Shown in pieces: positions 32,401 through 41,457 of a DNA stretch of 64,000 bases (its first letter is position 1; every line of letters starts with the position of its first letter). Source of the DNA: Deltaproteobacteria bacterium (GTDB lineage: Bacteria; Bdellovibrionota_B; Oligoflexia; Oligoflexales; Bog-1112); contig JACKAG010000001.1 in the NCBI GenBank assembly GCA_020635195.1, forward strand, positions 186,001 to 250,000. The letters run 5' to 3'. The notes beneath the pieces were generated by a model that searched no databases, was not told the origin of the DNA, and was given only the letters and a program-made list of their open reading frames with translations. The position numbers and the translations under genes were made by a program.

Positions 32401-33402
32401 TCAGTCCCATTCAGAGTCTCCCTGAATGGGGAGGGTGACGATAAAGGTTGATCCTTTATCCCGGCCCGGGCTTTCAGCCCGGACATGACCTCCGAGAGAG
32501 CGGACCAGGGATTTTACAATAAACAAGCCAATTCCGGTTCCTGGAATGGCTTTTTTTTGGGTGACAGGAGCCCGGTGAAACATTTTGAATATCCGTTTTT
32601 TTTCTGCATTGCCCAGACCAAGCCCATGATCCTGGATCGTCAGTGTGATGATGTTTTCCTGTCGGATTGCACTGATCTTTATAGGACTTTTTGACGGAGA
32701 GTATTTGATGGCATTTTCCAGAAGATTGGACAGAATCAGGCTGATGGCAGGTTTTGGGGCCGTGAGCCCGAGCTCTTCGGAGCAGCTTATGTCCAGGCGC
32801 TGGTATAATTCTGCATCCAGCCAGAGGTTACTGTGTACAGACTGCTGGATGACCTCCCGAAGGTTCAGGCTCTCTCTTTCTTCTGAAAATCCCCGGAGTC
32901 CACGATCAAGTCGCGAAGAAACCAGAATATGGTCAACCAGTCGGCCAAGGCGATGGATGTCCTCTTCAACCATCTGATACAGTGTGTTTTGTGTTTCTTT
33001 ATCGAGTGTTCGGCTTCTCATGGTTTCGAAGCTAAGCTGAAGGCTGGCCAGAGGAGATCGCAGCTCATGGGTGACAGATGAGACGAAGCTCTTCTGCTGC
33101 GCCATCAGATAGCGCTGCCTCTGGCTGGTGATAAACAGGAAGAGTGTCCCAAGAAAGAGCATTCCCAGCAGAACACAGCCGATGATCAGAACCATCAGAG
33201 CATAATGATTGTCAAAGTATGATGAGCCGGCAATGCGGGCAAGCTTGGTGATTTCCTGAAAAGAATCAACAAACCAGATGACCCACATCAGGGTAATGGC
33301 AAGCCAGATGATCTGCAGGCCAACAAAAACGAAAACAGGATGACTGGAGAAGCGCAGTATCCAGGCCATTTTTTTCATAATATTTCTGATCAGGCCTGAC
33401 AC
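32401..33402 (-). CDS. Membrane sensor histidine kinase
   Basis: Two membrane helices (VFVFVGLQIIWLAITLMWV and VLIIGCVLLGMLFLGTLFL) enclose a very short periplasmic loop. The HisKA domain carries SSVTHELRSPLASLQ and the ATPase domain has LILSNLLENAIKYS, IQDHGLGLG and PGTGIGLFIVKSL. GTG 33402 is chosen because AGGAGAG is about 8 bases upstream; the longest ORF start at 33525 overlaps the upstream gene. The short loop suggests it senses the membrane or a partner protein. Partner: the OmpR-type regulator downstream. Confidence 0.9.
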   Translation of the reverse strand: MSGLIRNIMKKMAWILRFSSHPVFVFVGLQIIWLAITLMWVIWFVDSFQEITKLARIAGSSYFDNHYALMVLIIGCVLLGMLFLGTLFLFITSQRQRYLMAQQKSFVSSVTHELRSPLASLQLSFETMRSRTLDKETQNTLYQMVEEDIHRLGRLVDHILVSSRLDRGLRGFSEERESLNLREVIQQSVHSNLWLDAELYQRLDISCSEELGLTAPKPAISLILSNLLENAIKYSPSKSPIKISAIRQENIITLTIQDHGLGLGNAEKKRIFKMFHRAPVTQKKAIPGTGIGLFIVKSLVRSLGGHVRAESPGRDKGSTFIVTLPIQGDSEWD

Positions 33403-33460
33403 AATAAAAACTCTCCTGCTGCGGGACAGATGGCTCGGGTAGATTTGACGGGGCGAAAAC

Positions 33461-34114
33461 TTAGTGAAAAACAGAGAGCCCGGAACCATTCTGTGGAAGC
33501 AGCGTTTTAAGAGACAGAGCAACATTCAAAATAGGAATGATTCCAGGGTCTTCTGTCAGTAAATAATAATCATTGCAGCTTCCTTCCAGAATACTGCTCA
33601 GGAGGACCTGTCTGAGGACAGCCAGAGAGCTTTGTTCGCCAAGATGCTCAGGAGAAAACCAGAGCCCAACTTTTGGAGGGTTCCATGCTTTCAGGGTTTC
33701 TGTGATCGTCTGGCTGATTCGTTCGCAGCTCTGGCTGTCAGGTAGTGGTGTCGGACAGAGATAAACCTGTCTGGGTCCTTCTGCCAGCTGGCTGTCAGAG
33801 AGCATGATGGGGCTTGTGGACTGAATCCCGGGACAGATTGCTCTGCGGAGCATGCGTCGCAGACAATGAATGTCCATCAGAGATGCAGGGGATTCGCTGC
33901 CCTGACAGAAGAATCCGGCCCAGAAAGGACAGGAAGCCTGCTGCTGACCACTGATCAGGTTGATGCGGATAGCGGATGACGTTTTTTGTGGCTCTTCTGT
34001 CTGATTTTTCTTTTCTGCTAATCTCCCCGAAGTGACTACGCCTCTGCTGTCAGCCGGAAATGAGGGCTCTTTTATGGTCGCTCCGAGATGGGGATTTGGT
34101 CTGCTCATATTCAT
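33461..34114 (-). CDS. Hypothetical protein in the rib-nusB operon
   Basis: A 217-residue soluble protein of no recognised family. The first 45 residues are polar and probably disordered. The rest alternates strands and helices (RQVYLCPTPLPDSQSCERIS, PPKVGLWFSPEHLG, LTEDPGIIPILNVALSLKTL), with several Cys. It lies 56 bases after nusB and 58 before the kinase. A nucleotide- or ligand-binding fold is possible but not shown. Confidence 0.55.
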   Translation of the reverse strand: MNMSRPNPHLGATIKEPSFPADSRGVVTSGRLAEKKNQTEEPQKTSSAIRINLISGQQQASCPFWAGFFCQGSESPASLMDIHCLRRMLRRAICPGIQSTSPIMLSDSQLAEGPRQVYLCPTPLPDSQSCERISQTITETLKAWNPPKVGLWFSPEHLGEQSSLAVLRQVLLSSILEGSCNDYYLLTEDPGIIPILNVALSLKTLLPQNGSGLSVFH

Positions 34115-34170
34115 GGGCTTTGTTCCTGATCTGGCAAAACAGTCGGATACTCAGCTTTATATTATAATAC

Positions 34171-34608
34171 TCATTTTGCATCAGGGGAGCGGGGGCGTTT
34201 CGAAAGGGCGTCCAGAATCCCATTTACAAACTTTCCGGAATGTTCCGTACCGTAAAGTTTGGCCAGCTCAATGGCTTCATTGATGACGACTTTTCTGGGT
34301 TCTTGAGCAACGATCATCTCCCAGACTGCCAGTCTGAGGACAGACCGGTCCATTGCAGGCATGCGCTCGACGGGCCATCGCTGCGAGGTCTGGCTGATCA
34401 GCTTATCCACTTCTGCGATACGGGAAAAGATCCCCCGGCAGGCTTCCTCGGCGATTTCCCGGGCTTCCTGTGGAATATGGTGATAAAGGCAGAACTGACT
34501 GAAGTGAGGCATGGAGAAGTAATAAAGCTTTTCTGCCTCACATTGATAGAGGAATTTTACTGTGGTATTGCGGGCTTCTCTGGCATCCCTTCGGTGGGCT
34601 GCGACCAT
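34171..34608 (-). CDS. nusB: Transcription antitermination factor NusB
   Basis: NusB pairs with S10 (NusE) on boxA RNA to allow antitermination of rRNA operons. The all-helical family pattern is present: RRDAREARNTTVKFLYQCE, PVERMPAMDRSVLRLAVWEM and the signature NEAIELAKLYGTEHSGKFVNGILD. Its start, with GGGGAAG upstream, lies 52 bases inside ribH, a typical ribH-nusB overlap. Length 145 is normal. Confidence 0.95.
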   Translation of the reverse strand: MVAAHRRDAREARNTTVKFLYQCEAEKLYYFSMPHFSQFCLYHHIPQEAREIAEEACRGIFSRIAEVDKLISQTSQRWPVERMPAMDRSVLRLAVWEMIVAQEPRKVVINEAIELAKLYGTEHSGKFVNGILDALSKRPRSPDAK

Positions 34609-35087
34609 ATACTTCCCCAGTCTGCAAAAATGCTTAGCATGTCCAGAGCCGCTTGTGCGGCCTCTGTCCCTTTATTTGTGACGAGATGCTTCACGCTCTC
34701 TCCCTCCGGAAGAGACGCAGGAGTCAGACCACTTCGCTCCATCGCCTGATGGCTGTTAAGGGTCGTCAGAACTCCGAAAATAACTGGCTTGCCGGTTTCG
34801 AGGCCGATATTCATCAGGCCGCGGGCACTTTCCTGACATACGTAGTCAAAATGAGGGGTTTCACCCCTGATCACACAGCCAAGGCAGACAACGGCATCCC
34901 AGTTGTCCGATCGGGCAGCTCTGGCGGCTGCAACAGGCAGCTCAAACGCACCGGGGACCCAGACGACCCCTGTCTCACTTTCCGGAACCCCGGCCTTATA
35001 CAGGGTTTCTTTTGCAGCATCAAGCAGGGACTGGGTTATCTTCTGATTGAAACGACTTACAATGATCATGATTCGTTTCTTATTCAT
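34557..35087 (-). CDS. ribH: 6,7-dimethyl-8-ribityllumazine synthase
   Basis: RibH condenses the DHBP product of RibB with the ribitylamino-pyrimidine to lumazine, the penultimate step to riboflavin. Motifs seen: IIVSRFNQKIT, VVWVPGAFELPVAA, CLGCVIRGETPHFDYV (active-site His) and GVLTTLNSHQAMERSG. ATG 35087 overlaps the ribB stop as ATGA, and ribB stop context provides GGAG. A C-terminal extension of about 25 residues overlaps nusB. Confidence 0.95.
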   Translation of the reverse strand: MNKKRIMIIVSRFNQKITQSLLDAAKETLYKAGVPESETGVVWVPGAFELPVAAARAARSDNWDAVVCLGCVIRGETPHFDYVCQESARGLMNIGLETGKPVIFGVLTTLNSHQAMERSGLTPASLPEGESVKHLVTNKGTEAAQAALDMLSIFADWGSIWSQPTEGMPEKPAIPQ

Positions 35088-36211
35088 TCTGGCAGGATCT
35101 CCATTCCACAAACGTCAATTCCGAAGCCACTCAGGCCTCTGAGATTTTTTGGCGAGCGCACGTGAAGGGTCATCTTCTCAATCCCCAGACTTCGGATGAT
35201 CTGGGCCCCAATGCCATAGAGCCTGGAATCCATTCCGGAAGATCCTCCTTCGAGCGCTGTAATCATCGAGCGTCTCGGATCTGTCTGGCAAAGATAGAGG
35301 AGCGCAGCATGCTCTTTAGTCGCCAATAGCTCCAGACCATAGTTCAGAGCTCTGCGGCTGTTGCCATGGTGTCCAGGGTCTCCGAAAACGTCTCCCAGGA
35401 CATCCTGTTTGTGGACTCTGACATCGACACACTGTCCGGGATGGAACTGTTGCTGGTTTATCAGAGCGAAGTGGACGCTCTGATCGACCAGGTTACGAAA
35501 CCAGATTCCGGTGAAGGTCCCGTACTGGCTTTGGTAAGGCTTGCGCACCATTTCTTCAATCAGAGTCTCCCGGAGGAGGCGATAGGTGACAAGGTCTGCA
35601 ATACTGAGCACCGGGAGCTGATGACGTCTGGCAAAGGTCTCCAGCTCGGACTTTCGGGCCATGCTCCCGTCGTCATTCATAATTTCACAGATGACTGCAG
35701 AGGGATGTTTTCCAGCCAGGCGTGCCAGATCGACGGAGCCTTCTGTATGACCTGTACGCTCGAGCACTCCTCCGTTCCGGGCCCTGAGGGGGAAAATGTG
35801 TCCGGGAACGACCAGATCTTCCGGACCGCTAGCCGGGTCGATGGCGACCTGGATGGTTCTGGCACGGTCCGCAGCGGATATGCCGGTGGTTACCCCCTTC
35901 CTGGCTTCAATACTGACGGTGAAGGCTGTTTCCAGCGGGGCTGTTCCATGATCCGGACCTCTCATCATAGGGAGGCGTAATTCGGCGATTCTTTTTGCTT
36001 CGAGGCTCAGGCAGATCAGTCCTCTGCCTTCTCTTGCCATAAAACTGATCTTTTCCGGACAGACATCGGAGGCTGCGAGTACGAGATCTCCTTCGTTTTC
36101 CCGTTCTTCATCGTCGGTCATGATGACCATACCGCCTGCTCTGATCGTGTCGATGGCCTGGATTGCTCTGGTGACGGAGCTCTCGTCCTGGCTGATGATC
36201 TCTTTGTTCAT
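35084..36211 (-). CDS. ribB: 3,4-dihydroxy-2-butanone-4-phosphate synthase with a degenerate GTP cyclohydrolase II domain
   Basis: The N-terminal 205 residues are a complete DHBP synthase (DDEERENEGDLVLAA acidic loop, TTGISAADRARTI, HTEGSVDLARLAG). The C-terminal part has the length and order of RibA but lacks the zinc site: where GTP cyclohydrolase II has three Cys (CxTGDVFGSxRCDCG-like), this reads VLGDVFGDPGHHGNSRRALN. So only the RibB activity is expected, and a separate RibA must be encoded elsewhere. It is the first gene of the long operon and diverges from ftsB. Confidence 0.93.
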   Translation of the reverse strand: MNKEIISQDESSVTRAIQAIDTIRAGGMVIMTDDEERENEGDLVLAASDVCPEKISFMAREGRGLICLSLEAKRIAELRLPMMRGPDHGTAPLETAFTVSIEARKGVTTGISAADRARTIQVAIDPASGPEDLVVPGHIFPLRARNGGVLERTGHTEGSVDLARLAGKHPSAVICEIMNDDGSMARKSELETFARRHQLPVLSIADLVTYRLLRETLIEEMVRKPYQSQYGTFTGIWFRNLVDQSVHFALINQQQFHPGQCVDVRVHKQDVLGDVFGDPGHHGNSRRALNYGLELLATKEHAALLYLCQTDPRRSMITALEGGSSGMDSRLYGIGAQIIRSLGIEKMTLHVRSPKNLRGLSGFGIDVCGMEILPE

Positions 36212-36376
36212 GATGAAGATCTCCGATTCTGAGCTTGCTAAGGCTCGTCAGATCCGCTGGATGGGTCGGAAGAATATCCTGAACAGACAGGAGATTGCAA
36301 GAGGCAATCCTCTGTATTCCGGGAGGGGATCCCATGGTAAACTATTTATAAATAAGCTAAAAAGGAAGGGCCCGGG

Positions 36377-36667
36377 ATGTATTCTGCTGTGCTTGAAAGA
36401 CGGATGATCCGTATGATGATTCTGGCAGCAATTCTGATTATCGGTCTTTCTACGCTCAGGGGTAACAGTGGCCTTATGGATTACTTCGAGCTACGCCACA
36501 GCCGGGACAGCCTTCAGGTTTCCATCGAGACCCTTGAGTCAGAGATCCGTTATCTTGAGACGGAAACAGAGCGTATTGAGAAATCTCCCGATTATGCCCG
36601 AAAAGTATTACGTGAGTTGTTTCATGTGACAGAAGAAGACGAAACCATTGTATTCTTTGCAGACTAG
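36377..36667 (+). CDS. ftsB: FtsB/DivIC-type cell division protein
   Basis: This 96-residue bitopic membrane protein has a cytoplasmic basic N-terminus and one membrane helix (MMILAAILIIGLSTL). A periplasmic coiled coil follows (LRHSRDSLQVSIETLESEIR), then the conserved SPDYARKVLRELFHVTEEDE near the C-terminus. FtsB joins FtsL and FtsQ at the septum. AAGGAAGGG precedes the ATG. Assignment is by architecture, which is normal for this family. Confidence 0.85.
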   Translation: MYSAVLERRMIRMMILAAILIIGLSTLRGNSGLMDYFELRHSRDSLQVSIETLESEIRYLETETERIEKSPDYARKVLRELFHVTEEDETIVFFAD

Positions 36668-36898
36668 CTTTCTTGCCTCTTTCAGAATTCATTCTCCTCT
36701 CTCTTAACATAGCTATTTTACTGATGTGTTACGAGCTGCCAACGCGCGGGGACCTCGCTGGGATCTGTAGTCTTTTGTGGCGACTTATGTTATAGCTGCG
36801 CGAGCGTAATTAAGATGGGCTCGGTTATCTTGAGTGTTTTTTCGTACGGGCTCATGGATCTGCAACAATAGCTGAAAAAAAGAAGACAGGACGGTGTT

Positions 36899-38179
36899 AT
36901 GGATAGCAGCACGCAAGATCTTAAAACAATGAAAAGAGCCTTCGGGCGTTCAGGGAGAATGTTACTGGCCGGATGTCTGTCATGGGTCATGGCTTCCGGC
37001 CCTGGTTTTGCAGAGCACAGGAAGGCAGAAATCCTGCATCTTCAGGGAGGAGATCTGAGCTCCGAAATCAGCCTCTGTCCTTCAGAAGTGGACAGCCGAC
37101 GTCAGCAATATCAGCGGATTATTGAGCAGAAAGAAATCTTTCTGCTTCCGGATGGTACAGCTGCTTTCCTGAAGCAGGGAAAGGCCAGACCCTCAGCGGA
37201 GGAGCGCAGAAAGGGGCTGTTCGGAGAAGATGGGGAGCTTGGTCCCGTTGCCGGTGCTTTTTTTGGGGTAGTCCTCTCCTTCATAGGGCCTTACATCGGG
37301 AAAGAAGTTGCCAGGGAGGCTATCGCCCCAAGGTTGAAGAAAAATATTCCCTTCCTGAAAGATGTGGGTAAAAAGAGTGATGTTTTTGATGCGATTGCCG
37401 CTGCGAAAAGCGGATATATAGACCCCCCTGAGGTCATGAAAGATACAAAAATCAGTACTGCCGGGAGATTCCGAAAGCTCTTCTGGGAGGCAATCCCCAA
37501 GAATAACCTTCTGAATCTGATCTTCCTGCAGATCCTGACAGATCTTGGAGAAGGTTTTGCCAATCTTCTGGTTAGCTTTGCCCTGGAGCAGGCGGGTCTT
37601 GATGTCGGGGCACAGCCTTTTGATGTTCTTCCGCTTTCAGAGTCTCAGGAGACTCCGTTTTATGCAGTCGAAGGTGCAAGGGCGACAATGATTTATGGGC
37701 AGATTCAGGATCATGGTTTCTTAGCTTATTGCGGAGATGCTAAGGGCGCCGCTCTGCACTCAGGAGAGGAGGTTGTGCCTCCCAAAGGACGGGCCGCAAA
37801 GGTCCGGGATACTGCGGTGACTCATCTGCTTTCTTTTAGCTCCCGCTTGGCGGAATCTTTTGGGGCTCAGATGGTCAATATTGGAGCTAATGCCGCTTTT
37901 TATGCGACTGTGAAAGCAGAAGCAGGAGCAGAGAAAACAGATCACGGTCATTTTAAGCAGGAGTACAAGCAGGGGTGGGGTGCCTGGACCGGCGGTCATC
38001 TGCTCAAAATGTCCCTGGCCTTGTTCAGAAAAAAGTTGGGATCAAAATGGCTTGAGAAGCCCGCAATGAAATATTACCGGACTTATTTTCCTGAGTTTAC
38101 GGTGACTCCCCCATCTTCGCAGCCTCTTGGTATCTGGCTGGATATGGATAACCGCTACCGCTATGTCTACGAGGGCTGA
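36899..38179 (+). CDS. Exported protein of unknown function
   Basis: AGGACGG precedes ATG 36899. A signal peptide lies after a polar N-terminus (RMLLAGCLSWVMASGPGFAEH; cut after GFA is likely). A later ATG at 36929 is possible. The 426 residues contain two moderately hydrophobic segments (PVAGAFFGVVLSFIGPYIG, LLNLIFLQILTDLG), perhaps helices that insert in a membrane, and an Ala-rich middle. No enzyme motif is visible. It is followed by a good terminator, so it is a single-gene unit. Confidence 0.65.
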   Translation: MDSSTQDLKTMKRAFGRSGRMLLAGCLSWVMASGPGFAEHRKAEILHLQGGDLSSEISLCPSEVDSRRQQYQRIIEQKEIFLLPDGTAAFLKQGKARPSAEERRKGLFGEDGELGPVAGAFFGVVLSFIGPYIGKEVAREAIAPRLKKNIPFLKDVGKKSDVFDAIAAAKSGYIDPPEVMKDTKISTAGRFRKLFWEAIPKNNLLNLIFLQILTDLGEGFANLLVSFALEQAGLDVGAQPFDVLPLSESQETPFYAVEGARATMIYGQIQDHGFLAYCGDAKGAALHSGEEVVPPKGRAAKVRDTAVTHLLSFSSRLAESFGAQMVNIGANAAFYATVKAEAGAEKTDHGHFKQEYKQGWGAWTGGHLLKMSLALFRKKLGSKWLEKPAMKYYRTYFPEFTVTPPSSQPLGIWLDMDNRYRYVYEG

Positions 38180-38188
38180 TCCGTGCCC

Positions 38189-38214
38189 GGCCCCTCTGGG
38201 ATCAGGGGCCTTTT
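38189..38214 (+). terminator. Rho-independent terminator
   Basis: GGCCCCT / AGGGGCC 7-bp GC-rich stem with an 8-base loop, followed directly by TTTTCT, ten bases past the stop at 38179. Confidence 0.85.
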
Positions 38215-38378
38215 CTCCGTACAGAGCTGAGCTTTTTCCTTCCATTTTTTTTATTAAAAAACAAAAAGATACATAAAAATCACAGGAAATGATTAAGTTA
38301 CTCTTCGCTGTCGCCGATAGTGTATCTGGCTTCTTCTGAGGCCGGATTTTCTACAGCAGGGAAGGGGCGATCGGGCTG

Positions 38379-40571
38379 ATGATAAAATGTATTTCTGATT
38401 TCTTTGTTTTTCTGCTCTGTCTTTATGGTTTTTTCTCTTTTCTGACAGGCTGTTCTGGCTCTGCTTCCCAGAAACGTTCATATTCCGGATCGGCTGCGGT
38501 CCATATCAACCCGGATACTTCTGAAAAAATGCAGGAAGCCGGAGCGACAGAGGGACAATCTGACGACGGAACAAAAGAGGATAAATCTGCGGAGGCTGAA
38601 GGCGGCGGTTCTGAAAAGGCCGATGGCTCCGGTGGGGGCTCTTCCGTAGCTTCCGGAAATCAGCTGGCCTCGGGAGAAGCGCAGCAAAAAACAGCTGTTG
38701 CGGGAACAAGCGGGACAGTTTCCCGTGAAGAGGCAAAAAAGAAAATAGCAGAAAAGGAAACAGGCAGCCTCTCTCTGGCTCAGCAATGTACGCTCTATGG
38801 TTCGGACTGGGTCTTCGATACGAACCGTCAGCAGTGTTACGAAAAAACTGAAAGCAGTCAGAAAAGTGGCGAGGATCTCTGTCAGTCAAAAGGTGAGGGC
38901 TGGAGCTTTCTGCGGGAGACAGGCCAGTGTGTGCTGCTGACAGGAGAGAAAAAAAGTCCGGAACAGGCCTGTACTGAAAAAGGCTCTGGCTGGTTTTTTG
39001 ATGCGGAGAAAAAAATCTGCTATCAGCGCCTCGATGGAACGATAACCCCCCTTGACGAGGCTTGTAAGGATTATGCAGTAAAGTCCGCAGCTGAGTCCTC
39101 ATACGTTTTCGATAAGGAAACAGGTCTTTGTAAGGTCTATGGCAAAGCTCAGAGTGCGGAAACCTTTTGTCAGAATATCTGGAAAGGTGTCTGGCAGAAA
39201 AAAGAAAAGAAATGTCTTCTGACAGATGGACAGACCACGGCTCCTGATAATCCTTCGTTTTATCATCCACCAGGGGATGAGGAGTACCGGATTCCAGGCC
39301 CGGAAGATGGGGAAGTAAGGGCCGCTGTCACCGATGCAGATCCGCAAATCCTGTGTCAGAGTCGTGAAGGTCACTTCATTTATCAGGTTGCAACAAAATC
39401 CTGTGTCAGCATTCAGGATGTAAGAGATGAAGAAAAGACCTGCTCTGAACTTGGCTCCGGCTGGCACATACAAGAACAAAAAGATGGGTCTGTCTGTATT
39501 CAGGTTACTCAGAACCTTCCACCTGTGGATGTCTGCACACAGGAGGATAAAGAGTGTCTTTACAATCCGGAGACAGGAGGCTGGACAGTCCAGCCTCCCA
39601 TTCTGACTGCGGCAGACCTTTGCCTTGATCGTGGTCCTGAGTGGCTGTGGAGTCCGGAGAGAAAGCTTTGTCTGCCGGCAGACAAAGCAGATGGTATTGT
39701 CTCGCTGGGAAATGGCGTCTATCAGGATGCGGACGGAAACATTTACCGCAATGTTCTGAACCTTGGAGCCGGGGAGGCTGTTGGAGATTACTGGGGCATC
39801 GAACTGCTGGATTATAAATGTGATGACAGGGAATCATGGCTCCCCAGACTGGCGGAAGGGTATGTTATGGAACCCGTGTTCTGGCTCGATTTTGCCAGCT
39901 CGGTTGATAAAGTGAGACGTCACTACGGAGATGGATGGATCTGGGACAGGCGATACAAGGACTCTGCCTATGCAAAAGTCTGCGCTGGTCAGCCACAGAG
40001 AGATGACCGGAGCCTGGAGTGTCCTGAAGGATTTATGGTGGAATCTGTTGCTTTTCAGGGAAACTTACTCAACGGGAAGCGTACGATTAATTTTGTTAAG
40101 ATCAGATGTCGCAATTTTGACCGGAGAATTCAGGGGCTCAAAGCTGGTTACAGCAATGAGGACAGCACCCTGAGAACGACGCAGTGTGCGGCGGTCGGAG
40201 AAGTCCCGACCGGATTTCGTCTGACCCGCAAGGAATTTCTGAATAACTTTGAAGCAGAATGCTCTCCTTTGAGTGTGGAGCAGCTTGTTCTGTCGGGAGA
40301 TCCGGTGAGTCTTGATAAAGCGCTTATGACCGGAGACAGTGCCTTTCAGCATGACGAAATCGGCGATCTCACGGAAGACATTCACTGTAATTCTGGCCAG
40401 GGATATTCTGACCGGGTTCTGACAGGCCTGAGGATTCAGGCTCAGAGACTCTCTGGTAGCTATGGAAAACCGGAGAGGCTCGTTAATAAGCAGGAGTGGG
40501 TTGTGTATGGGATACAAGCTGTCTGTGGGACGCTTTCCCGAAATGCTGTTCTCCTGAATGGAAAGGACTGA
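38379..40571 (+). CDS. Large lipoprotein with repeated Cys/Trp modules
   Basis: The signal peptide ends in a lipobox (FSFLTGC, Cys 25). A Ser/Gly/Glu-rich linker (residues 26-130) leads to about seven modules of 35-40 residues with the pattern C-x-GxGW-x(2)-D/E-x(4)-C (for example CTEKGSGWFFDAEKKIC, CSELGSGWHI, CLDRGPEWLWSPERKLC). Each could form one disulphide. The C-terminal 270 residues are a different, beta-rich domain with Cys pairs (WGIELLDYKCDD, ECPEGFMVESVAF, AVCGTL). It is probably a surface lipoprotein for adhesion or glycan binding. The family is not one I recognise. The gene converges on the secretion ATPase. Confidence 0.75.
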   Translation: MIKCISDFFVFLLCLYGFFSFLTGCSGSASQKRSYSGSAAVHINPDTSEKMQEAGATEGQSDDGTKEDKSAEAEGGGSEKADGSGGGSSVASGNQLASGEAQQKTAVAGTSGTVSREEAKKKIAEKETGSLSLAQQCTLYGSDWVFDTNRQQCYEKTESSQKSGEDLCQSKGEGWSFLRETGQCVLLTGEKKSPEQACTEKGSGWFFDAEKKICYQRLDGTITPLDEACKDYAVKSAAESSYVFDKETGLCKVYGKAQSAETFCQNIWKGVWQKKEKKCLLTDGQTTAPDNPSFYHPPGDEEYRIPGPEDGEVRAAVTDADPQILCQSREGHFIYQVATKSCVSIQDVRDEEKTCSELGSGWHIQEQKDGSVCIQVTQNLPPVDVCTQEDKECLYNPETGGWTVQPPILTAADLCLDRGPEWLWSPERKLCLPADKADGIVSLGNGVYQDADGNIYRNVLNLGAGEAVGDYWGIELLDYKCDDRESWLPRLAEGYVMEPVFWLDFASSVDKVRRHYGDGWIWDRRYKDSAYAKVCAGQPQRDDRSLECPEGFMVESVAFQGNLLNGKRTINFVKIRCRNFDRRIQGLKAGYSNEDSTLRTTQCAAVGEVPTGFRLTRKEFLNNFEAECSPLSVEQLVLSGDPVSLDKALMTGDSAFQHDEIGDLTEDIHCNSGQGYSDRVLTGLRIQAQRLSGSYGKPERLVNKQEWVVYGIQAVCGTLSRNAVLLNGKD

Positions 40572-40597
40572 AGCTATCCCGGTTGTTATCCTGCTCT

Positions 40598-41443
40598 TTA
40601 TATGGCGGAAAGCTCCCGGCAACGGATGAGCGGAATAGTTCCTCTTTCAAGAAAAACCAGCATGATCTGTTTCTCCTGAATTCCGGAATCACTATCTTTA
40701 AAGCGGTAACGAATATCGGCTGCTGATCCTGCATGGATCGTCGCAAAGGAACCAGGCAGACCGGCACTCAGAGCCTGCCGGAAACTCAGCATATCGTCTG
40801 CAGCACGCAATTCCCCAAAGACAAGGCGGTCTGGTCGTAGTCGCAGTGCGGTTCTCAGCAGCATCATGGGGCTCAGGGCCCCCTGGAGATTGCGGTCCTG
40901 TGCTCTGGTCAGCAGGCGGGTCCAGAGTCTGCCGCTCAGGGGGAGCTCCATAGTATCCTCGATCAGAATGAGGCGCTGATCGATCAGGACTTGCTTTAGC
41001 AGGGCATGGAGCAGGGTGGTTTTTCCACAGCCGGTTTCTCCACAGATCAGCAGTGGTTTTTTCTCTTCTGTCGCTCTGAGGATATCGGGCAGGATATTTT
41101 CAGGGTCTGCAAAGTCAGACATCGTGATCTTGTCCATCCGGTGCCGGCGGACAGAGAGGACAGGACCTCCTGGGGCTGCGGGGGGAATGACGCAGTGCCA
41201 GCGAATCTGGCCGTCTTTCAGGATGCCTCCGGCTTCAGGCTGATAGGGGTCGAGCCGTAGTCCTTCGGACAAAGCAAATTCCTGAAGGCTGCGTATCATG
41301 GTTTCCGGCTTCTCAGGAAGACTCTGCCGGATTTCATGGCGCCCACCGCGAAGAAGGCCATAGCCATGCTGGCCGTTCAGATAGACTTCATCGGCATCTG
41401 TCTCATAAAGCTCATGAATCAGATTTTGTAACAAAGGAATCAT
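40598..41443 (-). CDS. Orphan CpaF/TadA-like secretion ATPase
   Basis: The motor ATPase of type II/IV secretion and Tad pili is recognised by Walker A GETGCGKTTLL, the Asp box ILIEDTMEL, Walker B-like DRLVFGELR and the His box FATIHAGS. At 281 residues it keeps only a short N-terminal domain and the motor. ATG 41443 lies 14 bases after the dprA stop with AGGAAA upstream; the longest ORF start at 41680 lies inside dprA. No pilin, platform or secretin gene is nearby. The link with dprA hints at DNA uptake, but this is inference. Confidence 0.85.
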   Translation of the reverse strand: MIPLLQNLIHELYETDADEVYLNGQHGYGLLRGGRHEIRQSLPEKPETMIRSLQEFALSEGLRLDPYQPEAGGILKDGQIRWHCVIPPAAPGGPVLSVRRHRMDKITMSDFADPENILPDILRATEEKKPLLICGETGCGKTTLLHALLKQVLIDQRLILIEDTMELPLSGRLWTRLLTRAQDRNLQGALSPMMLLRTALRLRPDRLVFGELRAADDMLSFRQALSAGLPGSFATIHAGSAADIRYRFKDSDSGIQEKQIMLVFLERGTIPLIRCRELSAI

Positions 41444-41457
41444 ATTGTTTCCTGAAA

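Noticed and set aside
35084..36211. Fully bifunctional RibBA
   Set aside because: The cyclohydrolase zinc Cys are missing, so only the DHBP synthase half is called active.
38299..38378. Minus-strand coding-like tail ending in YTIGDSEE
   Set aside because: The frame continues only antisense through the lipoprotein gene and has no start or ribosome site. It is most likely chance openness.
38506..39270. 254-codon minus-strand frame
   Set aside because: It is antisense to the Cys-module lipoprotein, which has a lipobox and a clear repeat pattern. The minus frame has neither.
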